DNA from: Firmicutes bacterium UBA6132
GTDB lineage: Bacteria > Bacillota_A > Clostridia > Tissierellales > Sedimentibacteraceae
Direction of reading: 5' to 3'
Length of the DNA stretch: 12,023 bases
NCBI GenBank assembly: GCA_002435835.1
Contig: DIVM01000334.1
Location: 1 to 12,023, forward strand
The notes under the pieces were generated by a model that saw only the letters and a program-made list of their open reading frames with translations, had not been told where the DNA came from and made no database searches. Position numbers and translations under genes: made by a program. This document shows positions 1 to 5,361 of this stretch, piece by piece (position 1 is the stretch's first letter; each line of letters opens with the position of its first letter).

Positions 1-1
1 T

Positions 2-988
2 TATATAAAATATTTAAGTAAAATAGGAACTGATGCTTTAATAGTAGCAGATCCAGGTACTATTGAAATAGTTAAGCAAACAGCACCTAATATGCGTATT
101 CATTTAAGTACTCAAGCAAATACAACAAATTATCATACTGCAAACTTCTGGTATAAGCAAGGTGTAAACAGAATTGTATTAGCAAGAGAGCTTACATTTA
201 ATGAAATAGAAGAAATAATCAAAAAAACTCCTGATGATTTAGAATTTGAAACATTTGTACATGGAGCTATGTGTATGTCCCATTCAGGAAGATGTTTAAT
301 GTCAAGTTTTATGACAGGAAGACATTCAAATAAAGGTGATTGTGCTCAGCCATGCAGATGGAAATATCACGTTGTAGAAGAAAAAAGACCGGGAGAATAT
401 TATCCTATAGTTGAAGATGATGAAGGAACTTTTATTTTTAATTCAAAAGATATGTGCTTAATAGAGCATATGCAAAAATTTGTTGATATAGGAGTTAAGG
501 CAGTTAAAATTGAAGGAAGAATGAAAAGTGAATATTATACAGCTATAACAGTTAGATCTTACAGAAATGCTTTAGATGAAACTTTAAAGCCTGAGGCAGA
601 AAGAAATACAGAGTATTGGAAGCAAGAAGTAGAAAAAACATCTCATAGAGATTTTTCATATGGTTTTTATTTGGGAAATCCATACAAGGATGGGCAACTT
701 TATACTTCAAGCAGTTATATTCGCACATATGATGTTGTTGGTATTATAAAGGATTATGATAAGGAAACTGGCATAGCAACTGTAGAACAAAGAAATAAAT
801 TCTCTGAAGGCGACATGCTTGAATGTTTTGGTCCTAAAGGGAAACATTTTGAACTTACTGCTTTTGATTTAACAGATGATAAAGGAAATAAAATTGAATC
901 AGCACCACACGCACAGCAAATAGTCAAAATGAAAACTCCTCAAGAAGTAGCGCCATATTTCATTTTAAGGAAAAAAGTAGAAAATTAA
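2..988 (+). CDS. U32 family peptidase-like protein, RNA hydroxylation type (5' truncated by window edge)
   Basis: The frame is open from base 2, so the gene begins outside the window; 328 residues are visible. The first in-window ATG (92) is internal, because family-like sequence (DALIVADPG) precedes it. The U32 signature E-x-F-x2-G-[SA]-x-C-x4-G-x-C-x-[LIVM]-S is complete at 248-304 (ETFVHGAMC...GRCLMS). Two more cysteines follow (CAQPC, about 341-355), giving the four-Cys set that ligates an iron-sulfur cluster in studied U32 proteins. The last roughly 80 residues match the long-form C-terminal domain (NKFSEGDMLECFGPKG). Family knowledge: although named peptidases, long-form members (TrhP/YrrO, RlhA) act in prephenate-dependent hydroxylation of tRNA U34 or 23S rRNA. 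A TrhP-like role is my best guess, since RlhA and TrhP cannot be separated by eye. About 80 N-terminal residues are missing. A hairpin terminator follows at 1005-1042. Confidence 0.9.
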   Translation, partial: YIKYLSKIGTDALIVADPGTIEIVKQTAPNMRIHLSTQANTTNYHTANFWYKQGVNRIVLARELTFNEIEEIIKKTPDDLEFETFVHGAMCMSHSGRCLMSSFMTGRHSNKGDCAQPCRWKYHVVEEKRPGEYYPIVEDDEGTFIFNSKDMCLIEHMQKFVDIGVKAVKIEGRMKSEYYTAITVRSYRNALDETLKPEAERNTEYWKQEVEKTSHRDFSYGFYLGNPYKDGQLYTSSSYIRTYDVVGIIKDYDKETGIATVEQRNKFSEGDMLECFGPKGKHFELTAFDLTDDKGNKIESAPHAQQIVKMKTPQEVAPYFILRKKVEN

Positions 989-1004
989 AAAATACAAGGC
1001 AACT

Positions 1005-1042
1005 AAAAGCATTCATCAAATATTAAAAGATGAATGCTTTTT
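1005..1042. terminator. Bidirectional hairpin terminator between the U32 gene and sigK
   Basis: AAAAGCATTCATC (1005-1017) pairs perfectly with GATGAATGCTTTT (1029-1041) around an 11-base A-rich loop. A T-run follows on the plus strand, and the leading A-run gives a T-run on the minus strand. It lies between the convergent ends of the U32 gene (988) and sigK (1051) and can serve both. Confidence 0.85.
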
Positions 1043-1050
1043 CTATGTAC

Positions 1051-1752
1051 TTATCTCCCAACACTTTCAACCATGGCATCATATAATTTTTTTAAAGCTT
1101 TTTTTTCAATTCTTGATACATATGATCTTGATATGCCTAATAATTTAGCTATTTCTCTTTGTGTTTTATGCTGATTGTTTCTAATACCGTAACGCATTTC
1201 GATTATTTCTTTTTCTCTTTTTTGCAATGCTCTATCAAGAATAGCATCAAGTGCTTTTATTTTTTCTTCTTTATCAAGTCTGCCTACAATTTCTTCACCC
1301 TCGTATTTTATTACATCTATTAAATAAATATTGTTTCCTTCTTTGTCGGTTCCTAATGGTCCTTGAAGAGAAACTTCTTTTTTTAGTTTTTTATCGCTTC
1401 TTATGGTCATTAAAACTTCATTGTCAATACATTTTGCTGCATAAGTTGCAAGCCTTATACCTTTGTTGTTATCAAATGTTGATACTGCTTTAATTAAGCC
1501 AATAGTACCTATTGAAATTAAATCTTCTTGATCAATGCCAACTGTTTTATATTTTTTTATAACATGTGCAACTAACCTTAAATTTCTTTCAATAAGCGTA
1601 TTTCTTGCTTCAAGATCACCTCCTTTTGATTTTTTTATTAATTCTATTTCTTCATCTTTTTCTAATGGTTGCGGGAAAGAACTTCCACTTGTAATATATC
1701 CAAAAATAAAAATTGAAAAAGGAAAAATAATCTGCAATATATTCTCTATCAA
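1051..1752 (-). CDS. sigK: RNA polymerase sporulation sigma factor sigma-K, pro-form
   Basis: This is the late mother-cell sigma factor of sporulation, directing RNA polymerase to coat and cortex genes. With a TTG start at 1752 it has 233 residues. Residues 2-20 are a hydrophobic pro-sequence (IENILQIIFPFSIFIFGY), followed by the family hallmark SFPQPL (25-30). Region 2 lies at about 48-120 (RNTLIERNLRLVAH, EDLISIGTIGLIKA, RLATYAAKCIDNE). The region 4 helix-turn-helix is at 196-223 (KTQREIAKLLGISRSYVSRI). The frame can be extended to a TTG at 1767, but that TTG lies within the purine-rich GGGGGTG that is the likely ribosome binding site, so 1752 is preferred. Family knowledge: Bacillus pro-sigma-K is tethered to the membrane and activated by the SpoIVFB protease. 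The gene is continuous here, with no skin-type insertion. Neighbours: a probable coat gene upstream on the same strand and a putative sporulation promoter at 1777-1803. Confidence 0.93.
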   Translation of the reverse strand: MIENILQIIFPFSIFIFGYITSGSSFPQPLEKDEEIELIKKSKGGDLEARNTLIERNLRLVAHVIKKYKTVGIDQEDLISIGTIGLIKAVSTFDNNKGIRLATYAAKCIDNEVLMTIRSDKKLKKEVSLQGPLGTDKEGNNIYLIDVIKYEGEEIVGRLDKEEKIKALDAILDRALQKREKEIIEMRYGIRNNQHKTQREIAKLLGISRSYVSRIEKKALKKLYDAMVESVGR

Positions 1753-1758
1753 CAAAAA

Positions 1759-1765
1759 CACCCCC
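1759..1765 (-). promoter_or_regulatory. Ribosome binding site that sets the sigK start
   Basis: The minus strand reads GGGGGTG here, one mismatch from GGAGGTG. It lies six bases before the TTG at 1752 and three before the TTG at 1755. The TTG at 1767 overlaps this site and so cannot use it. Confidence 0.6.
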
Positions 1766-1776
1766 AAAGTTATTTA

Positions 1777-1803
1777 ATTATATGCTGATAATGTTAAAAT
1801 TGT
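1777..1803 (-). promoter_or_regulatory. Putative sigma-K/sigma-E-type promoter of sigK
   Basis: On the minus strand AC (1803-1802) is followed after 17 bases by CATATAATT (1784-1776). This resembles the sigma-K pattern AC-N16/17-CATANNNTA, with one final-base mismatch. The same -10 also fits the sigma-E -10 CATACAnT with one mismatch, but I see no convincing sigma-E -35. In Bacillus subtilis sigK is transcribed first by sigma-E with SpoIIID and then by sigma-K itself. A start about seven bases downstream would leave a short leader that just includes the ribosome binding site. The DNA is AT-rich, so a chance match is possible. Confidence 0.35.
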
Positions 1804-1920
1804 GTTTGTACACTTAATATATTTTTATTACAGAAAAATTAATTAATTTAATAATATTTTCTTGGAAATACAAATAATTAGATAAAATTCGACATAGGTA
1901 ATAATTAAGTGATAAATAAA

Positions 1921-1954
1921 ATACATATCCTAAAAAATTAGGATATGTATTTTT
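1921..1954. terminator. Terminator of the repeat-protein gene
   Basis: A perfect 13-bp stem, ATACATATCCTAA (1921-1933) with TTAGGATATGTAT (1938-1950), encloses a four-base loop. T-rich tails lie on both sides: TTTT on plus, and TTTTATTTAT on minus. It sits directly after the stop codon of the minus-strand gene at 1959 and upstream of sigK, separating the two transcripts. Confidence 0.85.
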
Positions 1955-1958
1955 AAAA

Positions 1959-2879
1959 TTATCTTATAATTCTACTACCAGTACCTGTAGTTCTGTTAGA
2001 ACTATTTGGAGTTCTTGGTGCTGCTGGAGTATCAGGACCACTTGGAGTGCTTGGTGTAGTAGGTGTTGTAGTCCTTGGAGCAGTAGGAGTACCTGTACCT
2101 GGTGCTGTTGGCGTTGTAGGTGTTGTTCTAGGAGCAGTAGGAGTACTTGGCATTCCTGGCATTGTAGGAATACTTGGCATTCCTGGCATTGTAGGCATGC
2201 TTGGCATTCCTGGCATTGTAGGCATACTTGGCATTCCAGGCATACTTGGCATTCCAGGCATACTTGGCATTCCAGGTGTAGTAGGTGTAGTAGTCCTTGG
2301 AGCAGTAGGAGTACCTGTACCCGGTGCAGTAGGTGTAGTTGGTGTAGTTCTTGGAGCAGCAGGAGTACTTGGCATTCCTGGAGTAGTTGGTGTAGTCCTT
2401 GGAGCAGCAGGAGTACCTGTGCCCGGTGTAGTAGGCATTCCAGGCATCATAGGAGCACCTGGCATTCCGGGCATCATGTTCATATTTTCAAAACAATTCA
2501 TGTTCATCATATATTCCATTAATCTTTGGCAATCCATTGGCATAGGTACACTTGGTATATTTTGCATATTTGGATACAAATTTCCATCAATAGGCATATT
2601 AGTACTATTACCATTCATAGGTATGTTAGGCATTTCTACATCAGTCATAGGGAAATTTGGCATTTGGCTATCAGGTATAAATGGCATACCATGCATACCT
2701 GGCACATTGGCCATTTTTGGCATCATATTGTTATACATGTCAAATGATGCCGGCATTGCTGGCATATCGCCATCTAAATAGTCCATATATCCCATTCTGT
2801 CATTACAATTCATCATAGGCCTACTGGGATAAGTGTTATAATATTTCATCATATTATTATAATTTTGTGAATAACTCAT
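1959..2879 (-). CDS. Met/Pro/Thr/Gly-rich repeat protein, probable spore coat or exosporium component
   Basis: I do not recognise a named family. The 306-residue product has three zones. Residues 1-60 are rich in Tyr, Asn and Met (YNNMMKYYNTYPSR). Residues 60-136 carry degenerate Met-Pro motifs. Residues 137-290 are a repeat tract of MPGMPS/MPTMPG units flanked by Thr-Pro blocks (TTPTTP, GTGTP, APRTTP). It ends in a short Thr/Gly/Arg tail. There is no signal peptide, transmembrane helix or collagen-type Gly-X-Y periodicity, and only a few cysteines (residues 24, 117, 129). Start: ATG at 2879 with GGAGG seven bases upstream. Coat proteins of spore formers are often tyrosine-, methionine- or proline-rich and low-complexity. 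Together with the adjacent sigK and the sigma-K-like promoter at 2921-2947, this supports a coat or exosporium role. That role is inferred from context and composition, not homology. The repeats could also make a spacer or adhesive surface protein. Confidence 0.75.
   Translation of the reverse strand: MSYSQNYNNMMKYYNTYPSRPMMNCNDRMGYMDYLDGDMPAMPASFDMYNNMMPKMANVPGMHGMPFIPDSQMPNFPMTDVEMPNIPMNGNSTNMPIDGNLYPNMQNIPSVPMPMDCQRLMEYMMNMNCFENMNMMPGMPGAPMMPGMPTTPGTGTPAAPRTTPTTPGMPSTPAAPRTTPTTPTAPGTGTPTAPRTTTPTTPGMPSMPGMPSMPGMPSMPTMPGMPSMPTMPGMPSIPTMPGMPSTPTAPRTTPTTPTAPGTGTPTAPRTTTPTTPSTPSGPDTPAAPRTPNSSNRTTGTGSRIIR
2052..2129 (-). repeat. Second copy of a duplicated 26-residue Thr/Pro block
   Basis: This segment encodes residues 251-276, identical in protein sequence to residues 177-202 encoded by 2274-2351, 222 bp away. 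The DNA match is strongest over about 47 bp (2053-2099 against 2275-2321), with a single mismatch. The rest differs mainly at synonymous positions, so one end is either a more recent or a gene-converted duplication. Confidence 0.85.
2146..2277. repeat. Tandem 27-bp and 18-bp repeats inside the coat-like gene
   Basis: Three 27-bp units start at 2146, 2173 and 2200, each beginning CTTGGCATTCCTGGC. They are followed by 18-bp units (CTTGGCATTCCAGGCATA) starting at 2227 and 2245 and a partial third at 2263. On the minus strand these encode MPTMPGMPS-type and MPGMPS units. Units within each class are almost identical, which suggests recent expansion and probable length variation between strains. 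Confidence 0.9.
2274..2351 (-). repeat. First copy of the duplicated 26-residue Thr/Pro block
   Basis: Encodes residues 177-202, the same protein segment as the copy at 2052-2129. The two copies flank the MPGMPS tandem tract and form direct repeats, so recombination between them would delete exactly 222 bp (74 codons) and keep the frame. Confidence 0.85.
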
Positions 2880-2920
2880 TTACAATCCTCCAAATTTAAT
2901 ATTAAATAATTTCTTACAAT

Positions 2921-2947
2921 TAATATACGTACTAAAAAAATATTAGT
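2921..2947 (-). promoter_or_regulatory. Putative sigma-K promoter of the coat-like gene
   Basis: The minus strand has AC (2947-2946), a 16-base spacer and CGTATATTA (2929-2921). This matches the sigma-K pattern AC-N16/17-CATANNNTA except for one base in CATA. The implied transcription start, near 2914, would give a leader of about 35 bases ending in the GGAGG site. No good housekeeping -35/-10 pair competes in this stretch. Confidence 0.4.
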
Positions 2948-3012
2948 GAATTGAATTTCAAAAATAAAAAAAGTTTCTTTACTATTTCATTAACATCAAT
3001 TAAAATATATAT

Positions 3013-3021
3013 TGGTATACA
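3013..3021 (+). promoter_or_regulatory. Possible extended -10 for the histidinol-phosphatase gene
   Basis: TGG-TATACA reads as an extended -10 (TGn plus a TATAAT-like hexamer), placed so that the transcript would start about 20 bases before the ATG. The nearest -35-like hexamer, TTAACA at 2990-2995, is 20 bases away, which is too far for a good pair. This is a weak call. Confidence 0.25.
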
Positions 3022-3038
3022 TTAAGATTTATTATAAT

Positions 3039-3043
3039 GGAGG
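3039..3043 (+). promoter_or_regulatory. Ribosome binding site that sets the histidinol-phosphatase start
   Basis: GGAGG lies four bases before the ATG at 3048. The longer frame opening at a TTG (3012) has no such site, and its extra 12 residues (VYIKIYYNGGL) are not family-like, so translation from 3048 is preferred. Confidence 0.75.
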
Positions 3044-3047
3044 ATTA

Positions 3048-3899
3048 ATGCATTTAACTAATTTACATTCACATACATTATATTGTGATGGAAAAAATTC
3101 AATTGAAGAAATGATTTTATCAGCAATTAATTCTAATATGCAGTCAATAGGCATTTCCACTCATGGGCCAACTCCGTTTTTTTCTGATTGGAATATACAA
3201 AGCATCAATATAAAAAAATATTTAGATGAAATAAATAATTCAAAAGAAAAATATAAGGGTACAATAGATGTATTGATTGGAATGGAACTTGATTACATAC
3301 CTAATATTGGTTTTAGTAATCAAATAAAAGAAATAATTCCTTCTTTAGATTATTATATTGGCTCAGTTCATTATCTTGATAAATTTAATGATGGTATTAT
3401 GTGGACTATTGATTATACTTTAGATGAAATTTTAAAAGGCATTGAAGAAAGTTTTAAAGGCAATAAAAGGCTTGCAGTTGAAACTTATTATGATTTAATT
3501 TCTGAAATGACTTATACTTATGAACCACCTATTATTGGACATCTTGATTTAATTAAAAAAAATAATATAAACAATATATTATTTGATGAAAGAGATGACT
3601 GGTATTTAAAAGCAGTTGAAAGTTGTTTAAATGTAATAAAAAAAACATCATCTGTTGTTGAAATAAATACTGGTGGAATTGCGAGAAGGTATACTAAAGA
3701 ACAATATCCATCAACTATTATTTTGAAAATGATTATGGATAAAAATATTCCTATTATAATTAATTCGGATGCTCATAATGTTGATGGTATAACATGCAAA
3801 TTTGAAGAAATGTACAAACTTATACAAAGATTAGGTTTTAATAAAATATCTTATTTAAATAAGAATGGCTGGGAAGAACAAAATATAGATTTTAAATAA
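3048..3899 (+). CDS. PHP-domain histidinol-phosphatase (HisJ/HisK family)
   Basis: Members hydrolyse L-histidinol phosphate to histidinol, the penultimate step of histidine synthesis, in the cytoplasm with a trinuclear metal site. The 283-residue product shows the full PHP metal-ligand set: H7-x-H9 (NLHSHT), D14 (CDG), H39 (STHGP), E80 (GMELD), H108 (SVHYLD), H165 (GHLDL), and D241/H243 (NSDAHN). Length fits the 260-290 residues usual for the monofunctional PHP type. No other his gene is nearby. The gene is isolated, between a minus-strand coat gene and a minus-strand cysteine-rich gene, so the substrate is inferred from the family alone. A different phosphoester is possible. Confidence 0.85.
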   Translation: MHLTNLHSHTLYCDGKNSIEEMILSAINSNMQSIGISTHGPTPFFSDWNIQSINIKKYLDEINNSKEKYKGTIDVLIGMELDYIPNIGFSNQIKEIIPSLDYYIGSVHYLDKFNDGIMWTIDYTLDEILKGIEESFKGNKRLAVETYYDLISEMTYTYEPPIIGHLDLIKKNNINNILFDERDDWYLKAVESCLNVIKKTSSVVEINTGGIARRYTKEQYPSTIILKMIMDKNIPIIINSDAHNVDGITCKFEEMYKLIQRLGFNKISYLNKNGWEEQNIDFK

Positions 3900-3904
3900 A
3901 AAAA

Positions 3905-3923
3905 TAGAACGCTCTGCGTTCTA
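3905..3923 (-). terminator. Hairpin terminator of the cysteine-rich gene
   Basis: TAGAACGC (3905-3912) and GCGTTCTA (3916-3923) form a perfect 8-bp stem with a three-base loop. On the minus strand it is followed by TTTTTTT-rich sequence, a strong terminator for the gene ending at 3942. On the plus strand the tail (ATTTATATT) is weak, but it may still act for the histidinol-phosphatase gene ending at 3899. Confidence 0.75.
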
Positions 3924-3941
3924 ATTTATATTATGCTTATA

Positions 3942-4202
3942 TCAAAAATCGCTTCCATTATCTATTACTAACTTCATTTTGGACATAATTTTTTCATAGC
4001 TACCTTTAGAATGTGGAACAAGGCAATTAGTACAATCTTTTATACCAAAATTTTTAATGAAGTTACCTTCGCATTGATCTTTCAACATATATAATGGGCA
4101 ATAGCAAAATAAACAATTGAAATTTTCTTTATCATTAGTTTTATGGCATGGGAAATATTCACATTCATTATTTTGGAAAAATTTAAAATTTTCAGTATTC
4201 AT
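3942..4202 (-). CDS. Cysteine-rich small domain protein (eight Cys, probable metal binding)
   Basis: The 86-residue product has eight cysteines at 14, 19, 30, 33, 35, 44, 57 and 60 and histidines at 20 and 64. The pattern is YFPCHK, NCLFCYCPLY, DQCEGNF, IKDCTNC, VPHSKG. It matches my recollection of the 'cysteine-rich small domain' family of Clostridia and archaea, whose function is unknown and which is sometimes found near or fused to cobalamin-synthesis genes. The CxxCxC and CxxC spacing suggests zinc or an iron-sulfur cluster, but the sequence does not say which. It is soluble, with no signal peptide. Start: ATG at 4202 with AGGAG seven bases upstream. It has its own -10 (4243-4248) and terminator, so it is a single-gene transcript with no cobalamin gene in the window. 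Confidence 0.8.
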   Translation of the reverse strand: MNTENFKFFQNNECEYFPCHKTNDKENFNCLFCYCPLYMLKDQCEGNFIKNFGIKDCTNCLVPHSKGSYEKIMSKMKLVIDNGSDF

Positions 4203-4242
4203 TTAAAACTCCTATATATAAGTTCAATATTTTTTTAAATAC

Positions 4243-4286
4243 ATTATAACATATTAATACAAAAAAACAAAATAATATGTTATAAT
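4243..4286. repeat. Perfect 14-bp inverted repeat made of divergent -10 boxes
   Basis: ATTATAACATATTA (4243-4256) and its exact reverse complement TAATATGTTATAAT (4273-4286) flank a 16-base A-rich spacer. The outer six bases of each arm read TATAAT in the outward direction. The minus-strand one serves the cysteine-rich gene at 4202; the plus-strand one faces the small frame and PTS operon. The -35 matches are weak (TTTGTT on minus, TACAAA on plus), so the symmetry may also be a regulator site. Confidence 0.6.
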
Positions 4287-4296
4287 ATAATAGCCA

Positions 4297-4326
4297 CCCA
4301 AAAAGTAAAGGAGTGACTTTTTAGGG
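4297..4326 (+). other. Hairpin presenting a ribosome binding site in its loop
   Basis: CCC-AAAAAGT (4297-4306) pairs with ACTTTTT-A-GGG (4316-4326), with one bulged A. The nine-base loop AAAGGAGTG holds a strong Shine-Dalgarno sequence. It lies 11 bases after the -10 at 4281-4286, so it would be near the 5' end of that transcript. No ATG, GTG or TTG with a useful frame follows within ten bases. Confidence 0.4.
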
Positions 4327-4431
4327 CAAGTTATAGTTATAACTGTACTTAGTACAATAAGTATTTTTGTTTTAGAAAACATATTTTTAAGTTTATTAAA
4401 AGCATTAGTTGTTATGGGTATTGATACGTAA
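4321..4431 (+). other. 36-codon hydrophobic reading frame with ribosome binding site but no start codon
   Basis: Read from TTA at 4321 the frame is open to TAA at 4429-4431. It encodes LGQVIVITVLSTISIFVL, then ENIFLSLLKALVVMGIDT: two hydrophobic stretches typical of a small membrane peptide. AAAGGAG (4307-4313) is seven bases before the TTA, where a start codon is expected, so a TTG-to-TTA change would explain it. Alternatively, one extra T in the T5 run (4318-4322) would join the frame to a GTG at 4314, but that GTG abuts the ribosome binding site. The only in-frame ATG (4414) leaves five residues. It could be a dead gene, a sequencing error, a gene using a non-standard start, or chance. I do not recognise the peptide. 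Confidence 0.3.
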
Positions 4432-4450
4432 ATTTACGTAAAACTTTAAG
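4421..4450 (+). promoter_or_regulatory. Possible PTS operon promoter with an embedded 16-bp palindrome
   Basis: TTGATA (4421-4426) is one mismatch from the -35 consensus, and TTTAAG (4445-4450) is a four-of-six -10 after an 18-base spacer. A perfect palindrome, TACGTAAATTTACGTA (4425-4440), overlaps the -35 and fills most of the spacer, the usual place for a repressor operator. It does not fit the catabolite (cre) consensus. The palindrome is directly visible; the promoter and operator roles are inferred. Confidence 0.35.
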
Positions 4451-4479
4451 TATTTATAAACATAGAGGAGAATATAATT

Positions 4480-4878
4480 ATGGTTAATATTTTACTAGTG
4501 ACTCATGGGGATTTTGGTAAAGAATTGCTTAGAAGTTCAGAAATTATAATAGGAAAAATAGATGGCGCTAAAAGTATATCATTTAATTTAGGGGAAAGCT
4601 TTGAAACATTAGCAAAAGAAGTTTCAGATACAATAGAAAAACTTTCAAGCGAAGAACTGATAGTATTTACTGATATGTATGGGGGAAGTCCTTTTAATGC
4701 TGTTCAAAGAGCGTTAAAAAATAATAATTTCTACCATGTAACAGGTGTTAATTTTCCACTATTCATAGATATCGCAGTTAATAAAAACGCTTATAGTTTA
4801 GATGAAATAGCAGAAAAAATTATTAAAAACGGAAAGAAAAGTATTGTCTTTGTAAATGAAAAATTTTCAACAGATTAA
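4480..4878 (+). CDS. PTS system, mannose/fructose/sorbose family, EIIA subunit
   Basis: Cytoplasmic phosphocarrier that takes phosphate from HPr and hands it to EIIB during sugar uptake. The 132-residue product has the usual length for a stand-alone mannose-family EIIA. The N-terminal strand carries the phosphorylated histidine H9 in LLVTHGDFG. The second signature, VFTDMYGGSPFNA (about residues 61-73), also matches the family. Start: ATG at 4480 with GAGGAG about nine bases upstream. It is the first gene of the operon and is followed 15 bases later by EIIB. The sugar cannot be told from sequence, and no sugar-metabolism gene or LevR-type activator is present in the window. Confidence 0.93.
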   Translation: MVNILLVTHGDFGKELLRSSEIIIGKIDGAKSISFNLGESFETLAKEVSDTIEKLSSEELIVFTDMYGGSPFNAVQRALKNNNFYHVTGVNFPLFIDIAVNKNAYSLDEIAEKIIKNGKKSIVFVNEKFSTD

Positions 4879-4893
4879 TACGTTGGAGGACAA

Positions 4894-5355
4894 ATGAAAA
4901 ATATAGTTTTAACAAGAATTGATGACAGACTTTTGCATGGTCAGGTTGTTGTGTCATGGATACCATCTTTAAAAATAAATGAAGTATTAATAGTTGATGA
5001 TGAATATTCCAAAGATGATTTTATGTCTTCTTTAATAAAGGAATCTTCACCAAATGATATAACTGTAAATGTTATGTCTATTGAGAAATCAGCAGAATAT
5101 TTAAATTTAGATAATAACAGGAACAATTTACTAATTTTAAGCAGAAATGTAGAAAATATTTATAAACTAATAGAATTAAATGTAAAAGTAAGTACTGTAA
5201 ATGTTGGTGGCTTAGGTTATAGTGAAGGACGTAAAAAAATAATTAATTCAATTCATATGTCCGATAGTGAACTTGAAATTTTGAAGAAAATAGAACTTAA
5301 AGGGATTTCTGTAGAAATACAAATGTTACCAAGCGACAAGGTTCAAAAAATTTAA
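4894..5355 (+). CDS. PTS system, mannose/fructose/sorbose family, EIIB subunit
   Basis: Cytoplasmic domain that passes phosphate from EIIA to the incoming sugar at the EIIC/EIID transporter. The 153-residue length is typical. The phosphorylation-site histidine H15 sits in the diagnostic TRIDDRLLHGQVVVSW motif. The later segment STVNVGGLGYSEGRKKI is also family-typical. Start: ATG at 4894, four bases after GGAGG. EIIA and EIIB are separate genes here, as in levanase- or sorbose-type systems, whereas in E. coli ManX they are fused. The next gene starts six bases after the stop. Confidence 0.93.
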   Translation: MKNIVLTRIDDRLLHGQVVVSWIPSLKINEVLIVDDEYSKDDFMSSLIKESSPNDITVNVMSIEKSAEYLNLDNNRNNLLILSRNVENIYKLIELNVKVSTVNVGGLGYSEGRKKIINSIHMSDSELEILKKIELKGISVEIQMLPSDKVQKI

Positions 5356-5361
5356 TTTATT

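Noticed and set aside
1051..1752. sigK interrupted by a skin-type element
   Set aside because: The frame is continuous from pro-sequence to the region 4 helix-turn-helix, and no recombinase or attachment repeat is present.
1768..1958. Possible small gene or RNA between the coat-like gene and sigK
   Set aside because: Apart from the terminator at 1921-1954 and the putative sigK promoter, the stretch is AT-rich with no frame preceded by a ribosome binding site and no stable structure by eye.
2146..2277. Regular short repeats as a possible CRISPR array
   Set aside because: The repeats are tandem 18 and 27 bp with no unique spacers, and they lie inside a coding frame.
2047..2781. Long plus-strand open frame of 244 codons opposite the repeat protein
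   Set aside because: It is the complement of the Pro/Thr/Met repeats, giving Gly/Val/Ile-rich low-complexity sequence. It has no ribosome binding site or promoter, while the minus strand has GGAGG, a promoter-like site and a terminator.
4425..4440. Palindrome before the PTS operon as a CcpA cre site
   Set aside because: The central bases and the TGNAANCGN core do not match the consensus. Only general dyad symmetry is shared.
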